Below are positions 1-5,319 of a stretch of 5,856 nt of DNA, in pieces. The notes below the pieces were generated by a model. The model did not search any database. It saw only the letters and a list, made by a program, of their open reading frames with translations, and was not told where the DNA came from. The position numbers and the translations under genes are program-made. The stretch is from an uncultured Prevotellaceae bacterium. Its GTDB lineage: Bacteria; Bacteroidota; Bacteroidia; Bacteroidales; Bacteroidaceae. Position 1 is the stretch's first letter; every line of letters begins with the position of its first letter. Where the stretch lies: assembly GCA_937902455.1 (NCBI GenBank), contig CALELI010000004.1:1-5856 (forward strand). The letters are read 5' to 3'.

Positions 1-2632
1 AGTATTTACCATCGACAACAAATTTCTGTTCAACAACGTCGTCGCCAAGATATTCCTGCGCTAAAGACAGCATGATATGTTGCGATTCATTTTGACCGAG
101 CGACGATAAAAGTGGATGCATAACATCGTTCAAATAATTGCGAATGCCTTTCTTCTCAATCATTTGAAGCTGAAGATGATGAACGAGTTCGTGTCTGATA
201 GACGAAGGATTCGTAACAACGATTATAGTCTTACCGCCAACTCTACCAAAGACTCCGTCAGCAGAGCCTCCGTTCCCATCCATAGATAAAATATTGCCAG
301 TCTCGGGCAATATGTAGAATTCATCTACGCCAAGGTCTTTAAGGACATCTCGCGCTTTTGCATATCTTGGATTACTACTAATTTCCTCATCTGTAAGGAC
401 ATCACCTTGAACGTAAAGCTCCCGGAATTCACCAACGGAGCCGTCTTCGGCTTGAGGCGCAAACACAATACGATTTATAGGTTTGCCATCAACCTCCGAA
501 TAACGTTCAATGGTTGTAGAATCGCTTAATCTTCTTTCGCCTTGTTCTGCGGAAACTGCTTGTACATCATCATTTCCTGAAGAACCTTCGGGTCTTTGAG
601 AGTCTGATTGCTTTCCGCCTTCTCCAGAATCTTGTCCCAAGACTGCTGATTCTGCTGTTGGCTCGCTTTGTACAGCTTGTTCTCTGCCATTATTAATACC
701 TCCATTGTTTGGTGTATCGTTTATTGTACCATTTACAGGCTGTTGCTGTCTATTAGTCTGATAGTCAATATACTCCTGAAGAGTAGTCGTGACGTTATCA
801 GCCATCTGAGTCTCGGGATTAAACCTGCTCCAGTTGACAGTGCCATCATCGTTAACAGAGACGCCTCTGGTGTCGACTCCAGAGTCTTCGAGGGCCTTCA
901 TCACGTTCTGCTGACGGCTCATGAACTGGCTTGTGGCATCTTCTATGCCTAACGTCTCATTTTCGGTCGGTTTAACCTCCTGTACGGGCGTTTCGGCTTC
1001 GGGTGGTGTAGTTTGCTGGGTAGCCTGCTCAGGAGCTTGTGCGACCTGCTGTTGGGCGGTTGCGTTAGACTCGAAATGACCACCGTTTTTGAGAATCTGG
1101 TAGGCTTCGTCTCCAAGCGTGCCGGGAGTGAACACGTATTGCCCGTCGTTACCTTCGAGAATGATTCCTCTCTCATCAGCTACTTTAACCGTACCGACAA
1201 CATCGCCATTAGCATTAACAAGCTTATCGCCAGCTTTAACCTGAGTAAGTTGAGGCGCAAACTGCGCATACTGAGACATCCATCTCTGCTGAGTAGGAAT
1301 ATCAGTCTCGTAAAGGTCTTGTATAGCGTCAGCAAAAGCGTCTTCGGTCTCAGCATTACCTATACCAGCAACACGTTCGGTTTCGTGCTGGACAGCTTTG
1401 TTAAAAGATTCAGAAGTTCTGGATTTAAGAACCTTAGCTCCTGAGCCTATGCCGCCAAGAATAGCACCAACAAGACCATCATGCATAGCATTCGCAAGAA
1501 GGTCGGCTCTTCCTTCTGGCGTCATATAAGTACTGCGTACTGCACTTGCATCATAAACCTGACGAGCAAACGGATTAAGAAGGTCAGACAGAACTTCTTC
1601 TCCACCTTCACCAAGCATATCAAACATAACGTTGATTGCAGTGGCACCAGCTTCGCTCGCACCAAGTTTTTCTATAAGTTTCTTAGCCGCCAACTCAGTT
1701 ATTTCATCTCCAGCACCACCACCATAAATAAGGGATAGTCCACCAGAGATTTTTTCGGTAAGCACTTCGGTAAGGGCCGAACGAATACCATATACAAACT
1801 GTGCGTTCTCATCCGCACCATCATATCTTGCTTCGGCAGAACCGCCACCAAACGAACGAACTCCCATAGCCGCAAGAGAGATAGCTTCGGGAGCAGCAGC
1901 TCCTTGAGTAACAGCAGTAAGTGCGGCAGCCGCGCCAAGGTCGGCAGCCATGCCAATAGCAGACGGCATAAGGTCTGCATACAGGTCTCCGAGCCATCCA
2001 TGCTCTGCCTTGTAATCAGCAAGAATCTGAGAAGTTCTATTATCAATAGCTTCAGCTTTTTCAAGCTTCTTAACACCACTCTTCTCTAAAGAAGAAGTGA
2101 AGTTCTTCATCGACTGCTTTTCAGCTTTGCCAGTAGGCATATAGCCAACGTTTGAAGTTATGAAATCAAGATTCCGATAAGCAAGATTTTTATTATATGC
2201 ACCGGGCATTCTAAGCTCTTCGCCATTACCAGTATAATCGCCAGTCAGCTTATCATATAATGTCTGCTGTCTATTACCAGTTCTCTTAAGAGCAAGTCCA
2301 GCAGCATTCTTATATGACGAAACGACCTGCTTTACGCCAGAAGAAATAACGGGAAATGCTTTCTCGATACCAGTCTTCTGGATACCGTTCTGAGGCTGAG
2401 ACGCAGACGTAGCAGGGCCAGTAGTAGCCCTGCTATTCTTATTGCCTGATACGATGTTCGCAAAAGCATTCGTTTTAGTAGAGGTCGGAGTAGGCTGTTG
2501 AGTGCTTTTGACGGGAGAAGTATTTACGTTTGTCGGTTGTGCTTTCGGCTGATTGTTTGACGGAAGGCCAAGTACGGTTTTCGCATTCGTAACGAAATTC
2601 GCAAAATTGCTTCCAGATGATTTATTAGCCAT
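1..2632 (-). CDS. Large multidomain virion protein with C-terminal zincin metallopeptidase motif (3' end outside window)
   Basis: 877 residues are visible with no stop, so the C-terminus is missing. The start ATG 2632 is preceded by AAGGAGG with a five-base spacer. Order of parts: a Ser/Thr/Asn/Gln-rich head (1-85); a helical part (90-215); an Ala/Gly-rich hydrophobic stretch (223-265) that could contact membrane; EGGEEVLSDLLNPFARQVY (342-360) and a Gly-rich hydrophobic stretch (386-400), a combination familiar from large internal or MuF-like phage proteins; a small beta-rich section (465-515); a Gln/Pro/Glu linker (525-560); a conserved-looking segment (560-628); a low-complexity stretch (629-705); and a C-terminal module with TIIVVTNPSSIRHELVHHL, where H814-E815-H818 form HExxH. 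The downstream third zinc ligand cannot be fixed in the visible part. Residues 648-702 overlap a separate 54-residue ORF. It may be an ejected protein acting on host or virion proteins; this is inference. Confidence 0.85.
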   Translation of the reverse strand, partial: MANKSSGSNFANFVTNAKTVLGLPSNNQPKAQPTNVNTSPVKSTQQPTPTSTKTNAFANIVSGNKNSRATTGPATSASQPQNGIQKTGIEKAFPVISSGVKQVVSSYKNAAGLALKRTGNRQQTLYDKLTGDYTGNGEELRMPGAYNKNLAYRNLDFITSNVGYMPTGKAEKQSMKNFTSSLEKSGVKKLEKAEAIDNRTSQILADYKAEHGWLGDLYADLMPSAIGMAADLGAAAALTAVTQGAAAPEAISLAAMGVRSFGGGSAEARYDGADENAQFVYGIRSALTEVLTEKISGGLSLIYGGGAGDEITELAAKKLIEKLGASEAGATAINVMFDMLGEGGEEVLSDLLNPFARQVYDASAVRSTYMTPEGRADLLANAMHDGLVGAILGGIGSGAKVLKSRTSESFNKAVQHETERVAGIGNAETEDAFADAIQDLYETDIPTQQRWMSQYAQFAPQLTQVKAGDKLVNANGDVVGTVKVADERGIILEGNDGQYVFTPGTLGDEAYQILKNGGHFESNATAQQQVAQAPEQATQQTTPPEAETPVQEVKPTENETLGIEDATSQFMSRQQNVMKALEDSGVDTRGVSVNDDGTVNWSRFNPETQMADNVTTTLQEYIDYQTNRQQQPVNGTINDTPNNGGINNGREQAVQSEPTAESAVLGQDSGEGGKQSDSQRPEGSSGNDDVQAVSAEQGERRLSDSTTIERYSEVDGKPINRIVFAPQAEDGSVGEFRELYVQGDVLTDEEISSNPRYAKARDVLKDLGVDEFYILPETGNILSMDGNGGSADGVFGRVGGKTIIVVTNPSSIRHELVHHLQLQMIEKKGIRNYLNDVMHPLLSSLGQNESQHIMLSLAQEYLGDDVVEQKFVVDGKY
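179..193 (-). other. HExxH zinc-binding motif (HELVH) of a zincin-like module
   Basis: Residues 814-818 of the large protein are H-E-L-V-H, followed by another His. They are preceded by a hydrophobic strand (TIIVV), the usual strand-then-helix context of minimal zincins. Known families use the two His as zinc ligands and the Glu as catalytic base. The third ligand is not identifiable here because the gene runs off the window. Confidence 0.65.
526..690 (-). CDS. Small 54-residue gene nested in the +1 frame of the large virion protein gene
   Basis: The ORF starts at ATG 690 and stops with TAA at 528-526, entirely inside the large gene but shifted +1. A GGAGGT lies seven bases before the ATG. 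The start MAENK is written ATGGCAGA, very like the MADEL start (ATGGCAGA) of the 355-residue gene; three of the four ordinary genes with visible starts begin ATGGC. The product is charged and Gln-rich (MAENKLYKASQQQNQQSWDK), probably helical, with a single Trp, KDPKVLQEMMMYKQFP near the end and a KAKED tail. No membrane segment or known domain is seen. By hand count, 8 of 9 Gln codons are CAG, matching the phage norm, while the overlapping large-gene frame uses CAA for all 7 of its Gln codons here. A promoter-like sequence lies just upstream. Function is unknown; it may be a virion or regulatory peptide. Confidence 0.6.
   Translation of the reverse strand: MAENKLYKASQQQNQQSWDKILEKAESNQTLKDPKVLQEMMMYKQFPQNKAKED
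698..703 (-). promoter_or_regulatory. Internal SD GGAGGT of the nested gene
   Basis: GGAGGT followed by seven bases (ATTAATA) and ATG gives near-ideal ribosome binding inside another gene. In the large gene's frame these bases encode a Gly/Ile/Asn stretch, with no obvious protein-level reason for them. Confidence 0.6.
723..752 (-). promoter_or_regulatory. Putative sigma-A/sigma-70 promoter with extended -10, upstream of the nested gene
   Basis: TAGACA (752-747; 5 of 6 to TTGACA), an 18-base spacer and TACAAT (728-723; 5 of 6 to TATAAT), with TGG directly before the -10 (731-729), the extended -10 pattern TGn. Initiation would be expected near 716, giving a leader of about 26 bases that contains the SD at 703-698. 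The arrangement is inferred from sequence only. Confidence 0.4.
2411..2434. repeat. Perfect 8-bp inverted repeat with 8-base loop within coding sequence
   Basis: AGCAGGGC (2411-2418) and GCCCTGCT (2427-2434) are exact reverse complements around an 8-base loop, about 200 bases into the large gene. On the minus-strand transcript there is no U-tract after it, so it is not a standard terminator. Confidence 0.5.
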
Positions 2633-2637
2633 AAAAG

Positions 2638-2644
2638 CCTCCTT
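2638..2644 (-). promoter_or_regulatory. SD AAGGAGG of the large virion protein
   Basis: AAGGAGG overlaps the TAA stop (2645-2643) of the 355-residue gene and lies five bases (CTTTT) before ATG 2632, which fixes the start. Confidence 0.8.
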
Positions 2645-3710
2645 ATGATGCTAAAGCGTTTGCTATCTTGGTAAAGAAGTTGTTTACCTTGATTCCGACT
2701 TTGTTATCAGGATTCGGTAGCGTCTGGAATCTTTCGCCGCCACCATTACCAGTTGTTCCCGGAGTAGATGTGTTCTTATAAGTCTGTACGTTATAAGCCT
2801 TATGAACGGGGTCGTTAACGACGCCATTGGTATGGTCGTAATCGTTATACTTGCCGTCGCCATTAATGTCAGTGCCACCAGTACCGCCGCTATAGCCGCC
2901 CCAGCCTCCGCCATAGCCACCGCCACTGGAAGGTACAGAGTAGCCCGGAGGATACGAACCAGTAAGGTTAAAGTATTCAGCCGCTGAGAGTCTGCCAAGG
3001 TTATAGGCCAGCAGTGGATTCTGCATAGCCCAAGTACGGGCCATAGTGTCTGCTGTAGCCTGACCGAATAGCATAGCGTAGCCTGAGAAGTCGCCGTAGT
3101 TAGCAAGCTGCTGAGCCTGCTGCTGATAGACATTACGCTGATTGGCATACTCGTCAAGAATAGCCGCCGCTTTCTGATAGTCGTTCTCAGCTATTGCTCC
3201 GTTAATATCGAGCTGATACTGGGTAGTGAGGTCGGTTATCTTGTTCTGTGCCGCTGTCTCTGCTTCAGCCTGAGACTTGTTGACTTCACCAAGATTGCCG
3301 AGATACGCATTGTTCTGAGCAAGCTGCATCTGCGAAGCGGTGCCAGTGTTAAGGCCGTTAACAGCCGCCTGAATGTTGTTGTTGCGTCTGTTGGTTTCGT
3401 ATGCTGACTTCAGTGCGTCACGCTGAGTATTGTACGTATCGGCTATCTTAGCTTGGTCGGCTTTAAGTCCAGAGAGATTCTTCTGGTAAGCCGCCTCAAG
3501 ATTCGTCTTGGTATTATTCAGATTAGCCTGATACATCTGGCCTATCTTATCGATAGTCTGAGTGTCAGTTACATACGAAGGATTGTTGTTAACTGGCGTA
3601 TCAGTGATAGTGCCAGTATTGGTAGGAGAAGCTGTAGCAGGAGTAGCAGGATTGGTAGCACCAGCCGCCTGCTGAGTTGCTTCTTCTATTTTTTTTAGTT
3701 CATCTGCCAT
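2643..3710 (-). CDS. Coiled-coil, Gly-rich virion-associated protein with dockerin-like calcium loop (internal-protein-like)
   Basis: A 355-residue protein. The start at ATG 3710 (MADELKKIEE) is chosen over an in-frame ATG at 3731 because AAGGAG lies six bases before 3710, whereas 3731 lies inside the previous gene without an SD. Order of parts: a Thr/Pro/Ala/Asn-rich disordered head (11-50); a long Gln/Asn/Ala-rich alpha-helical, probably coiled-coil region (52-205) including GLNTGTASQMQLAQNNAYLG; a block with YGDFSGYAMLFG, NPLLAYNLGRLSAAEYFNLT and YPPGY (205-257) that I recall from Firmicutes phage virion proteins; a Gly-rich stretch (262-279); DINGDGKYNDYD (281-292), which fits a dockerin/EF-hand loop; and a flexible tail ending VNNFFTKIANALAS. 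It lies between the 213-residue gene and the large protein gene, like internal or ejection proteins of podovirus-type phages. That role is inference. Confidence 0.85.
   Translation of the reverse strand: MADELKKIEEATQQAAGATNPATPATASPTNTGTITDTPVNNNPSYVTDTQTIDKIGQMYQANLNNTKTNLEAAYQKNLSGLKADQAKIADTYNTQRDALKSAYETNRRNNNIQAAVNGLNTGTASQMQLAQNNAYLGNLGEVNKSQAEAETAAQNKITDLTTQYQLDINGAIAENDYQKAAAILDEYANQRNVYQQQAQQLANYGDFSGYAMLFGQATADTMARTWAMQNPLLAYNLGRLSAAEYFNLTGSYPPGYSVPSSGGGYGGGWGGYSGGTGGTDINGDGKYNDYDHTNGVVNDPVHKAYNVQTYKNTSTPGTTGNGGGERFQTLPNPDNKVGIKVNNFFTKIANALAS
2835..2870 (-). other. Dockerin/EF-hand-like calcium-binding loop in the 355-residue protein
   Basis: Residues 281-292 read D-I-N-G-D-G-K-Y-N-D-Y-D. 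They have acidic or amide ligands at loop positions 1, 3, 5, 9 and 12 and Gly at 6, the pattern of a type I dockerin or EF-hand loop. Only one loop is seen, directly after a Gly-rich linker. Calcium binding is inferred from the motif. Confidence 0.55.
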
Positions 3711-3716
3711 AGTGTT

Positions 3717-3722
3717 CTCCTT
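3717..3722 (-). promoter_or_regulatory. SD AAGGAG deciding start at 3710
   Basis: AAGGAG followed by AACACT and ATG gives ideal spacing for a start at 3710. The SD overlaps the TAA stop (3723-3721) of the upstream gene. The longer in-frame start at 3731 would overlap that gene and has no SD. Confidence 0.8.
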
Positions 3723-4362
3723 ATGTTTCAAAATATAGATAGTAAAGAGTTATGCCAGCTCCGGGTACTTCGTCTCGTGAATTTACACGTACACTACCCA
3801 AACAACTTGCGCTTGTTACATTTGTAACGTCCCATCTTATTTCTTGTGAGCTTGCTGTTATGCCTGCGCTATGACCTGCGCAAGAAATGGTTGGTATTGG
3901 TTCCCAATATTGGTCTCTTTGAGCACCAACACCGAGAACAACTGTTTTATATGGAGTTATATCAACTGACCCACACGAAAAGCTTGCATAAGCAGTCCAA
4001 GTATATGCGGCTGCCATTACGCCATTCGACACATAACCAACGCTATAAGTTCCTCCGGGAGGGCCGCCATCGAAACCGAAATTAATATAGCGGTTGCCAT
4101 AGTCCAGAAGATAATAACGGAAATAGAAGTCGTAGTTTTCTGTGTCGTCATCAACGATAAGTGTTTTACTTTGAGTTTTAAATTCCGTTCTTACGGTATA
4201 TATTCCATCGTCATACAATTTAGCTATAGCAAGGCCGGACTCGTCAGACGTAACAGAGGTATAAATCTGACCGTCTAATTCAAACGTCACTTCTTGATTT
4301 GGCCCACAATTGTTCAGGTTGACCGTGCGCTCGTTTACGTGGTTGCCTAATGTGATAAGCAT
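3721..4362 (-). CDS. Beta-rich virion-associated protein of unknown function
   Basis: A 213-residue protein that I do not recognise by name. Residues ~23-70 (VTFELDGQIYTSVTSDESG, LYDDGIYTVRTEF, KTLIVDDD) resemble an immunoglobulin-like or carboxypeptidase-regulatory-like beta sandwich. Residues 77-160 are rich in Tyr, Gly and aromatic residues (YDFYFRYYLLDYGNRYINFG, AAAYTWTAYASFSCG). There are four cysteines at 19, 130, 161 and 187. No signal peptide or membrane helix is seen. The start at ATG 4362 is supported by GAGGT six bases upstream, which overlaps the TGA stop of the fibre gene. The position directly behind the fibre gene suggests an appendage, a fibre accessory or a receptor-binding piece; this is inference from context. 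The TAA stop overlaps the SD of the next gene. Confidence 0.8.
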   Translation of the reverse strand: MLITLGNHVNERTVNLNNCGPNQEVTFELDGQIYTSVTSDESGLAIAKLYDDGIYTVRTEFKTQSKTLIVDDDTENYDFYFRYYLLDYGNRYINFGFDGGPPGGTYSVGYVSNGVMAAAYTWTAYASFSCGSVDITPYKTVVLGVGAQRDQYWEPIPTISCAGHSAGITASSQEIRWDVTNVTSASCLGSVRVNSRDEVPGAGITLYYLYFET

Positions 4363-4368
4363 TTTGTT

Positions 4369-4374
4369 ACCTCA
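4369..4374 (-). promoter_or_regulatory. SD TGAGGT overlapping the fibre gene stop
   Basis: The TGA stop of the fibre gene (4374-4372) is itself part of TGAGGT. This places GAGGT six bases (AACAAA) before ATG 4362 and supports that start. Confidence 0.7.
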
Positions 4375-5307
4375 GCTAAAAATAGCAAAGTTGAACGTAA
4401 GTGCTGTAGTAGGTGTCGCCTTGGCAGAAAGCGTTATACTGTTCTCTGCTTGAGCAGACATTCTAACAACACGTTTACCAGCCTCCTCAGCGGAGTCACT
4501 ATCCGCACTCATAATAACGAGATTGGAAGCCGTTACGCCTTGAACATCTATAGTGCAAGTAGTTCCTGCGGCCCAATCTTCAACAGCTACCGTTACAGTC
4601 TGTTCAGTATGCTGCTGCTGAGTATCGAGATTCGCTCGTGCATCTGGTGCATTATCTGCGCCAGTGCCACCGTTAAGTAAAGCAGTCTGGCCACTAAGCT
4701 TAGTAGTAGAAACAGAAGTGAGCTTTTCGCTTGGAATATTGCCTTCAAGCTGGTTGGCAGTAATGCCAGTGCCTATCTTATTCGCAGGGATTGTCGGAAG
4801 ATTGGCCAGAGCCAAAACACCGTCTATAACAGCAGCTTTAACGCTGGCTATCTTATCTTTGGTAATACCACCAGCAAGTTTTTCGTTTGTCACTGCGGAC
4901 TTACGAATAGAACCAGTATCTACCGCCTCGCTGTTGAGTGTATGGGAGAGCATATTAGTCTTGATGTCGTTGTCGCCAATCTGGCCGGCAACTGCGCTTC
5001 GAATAAGCTCTCGGAAATAGTGCAGAACATCTTCGATATTCGTAGTTACGAAGAAGTCAGAGGATGAATCAGGAGAGTGGAAGTCGGCATCCTGAGAAAC
5101 TCCGATGTTCTTTGCTCCCGCATTCTGCTCGGCAGTACCAGTGGACTCAAGCTCTTCAATGTGACTGTTGATGAAAGCCTGAATGGCCTGCGGGTCATCT
5201 TCGAAAAGCTGCTTCATCTGGTCTGGCGAGACACCGCTCTGTTTGTTAGGTCTGTCAGTCAGAGAAGTTATAGTGTTAAGTATTTTAGTAAATTTAGTAA
5301 AAGCCAT
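4372..5307 (-). CDS. Phage fibre-like structural protein (tail or head fibre)
   Basis: A 311-residue protein. Residues 1-55 (MAFTKFTKILNTITSLTDRP and a helical stretch with FINSHIEELE) look like the anchor domain of fibre-like proteins in Firmicutes phages. Residues ~110-210 are degenerate short repeats typical of trimeric fibre shafts: SAVTNEKLAGGITKDKIAS, ANKIGTGITANQLEG, IPSEKLTSVSTTKLSG. Residues 213-227 (GGTGADNAPDARANL) match the GGTGAxxAxxARANLG linker common in tail fibres. Residues ~236-311 form a beta-rich tip or capping domain (TVTVAVEDW, DVQGVTASNLVIMS, RMSAQAENSITLSA). The start is set by AAGGAG six bases before ATG. The TGA stop overlaps the SD of the next gene. It probably forms a surface appendage used in host binding; head versus tail location cannot be told here. 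No chaperone gene is visible next to it. Confidence 0.85.
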   Translation of the reverse strand: MAFTKFTKILNTITSLTDRPNKQSGVSPDQMKQLFEDDPQAIQAFINSHIEELESTGTAEQNAGAKNIGVSQDADFHSPDSSSDFFVTTNIEDVLHYFRELIRSAVAGQIGDNDIKTNMLSHTLNSEAVDTGSIRKSAVTNEKLAGGITKDKIASVKAAVIDGVLALANLPTIPANKIGTGITANQLEGNIPSEKLTSVSTTKLSGQTALLNGGTGADNAPDARANLDTQQQHTEQTVTVAVEDWAAGTTCTIDVQGVTASNLVIMSADSDSAEEAGKRVVRMSAQAENSITLSAKATPTTALTFNFAIFS

Positions 5308-5313
5308 ATCTTT

Positions 5314-5319
5314 CTCCTT
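5314..5319 (-). promoter_or_regulatory. SD AAGGAG of fibre gene, overlapping upstream TAA
   Basis: AAGGAG lies six bases before the ATG at 5307. Its first two bases belong to the TAA stop (5320-5318) of the upstream gene. This fixes the fibre gene start and suggests translational coupling. Confidence 0.8.

Noticed and set aside
526..690. Programmed +1 frameshift joining the large gene's N-terminal part to the nested frame
   Set aside because: The large frame is open throughout, no evident slippery site precedes 690, and the nested frame has its own SD and ATG, so independent initiation explains it better.
668..1444. Plus-strand ORFs (94 and 143 residues) opposite the large gene
   Set aside because: They are antisense to a well-supported coding frame, have no SD, and show no recognisable domain; the hydrophobic look of the first comes from the complementary strand.
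1699..2079. Leu-rich minus-strand ORF of 126 residues
   Set aside because: It lies inside the large virion protein in a shifted frame, has no SD, and its Leu-rich composition is what a shift of the host codons gives. Unlike the 54-residue ORF, it has no independent signals.
2684..3157. Minus-strand ORF of 157 residues inside the 355-residue gene
   Set aside because: It is a shifted-frame shadow with Ser/Leu/Thr-rich composition and no SD; the overlapping frame has clear protein structure and a proper start.
3711..3731. Longer start (ATG 3731) for the 355-residue protein
   Set aside because: It overlaps the upstream gene and has no SD, while ATG 3710 has AAGGAG at ideal spacing.
4664..5020. 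Plus-strand ORF of 118 residues opposite the fibre gene
   Set aside because: It is antisense to a clear fibre protein, with no SD and no domain.
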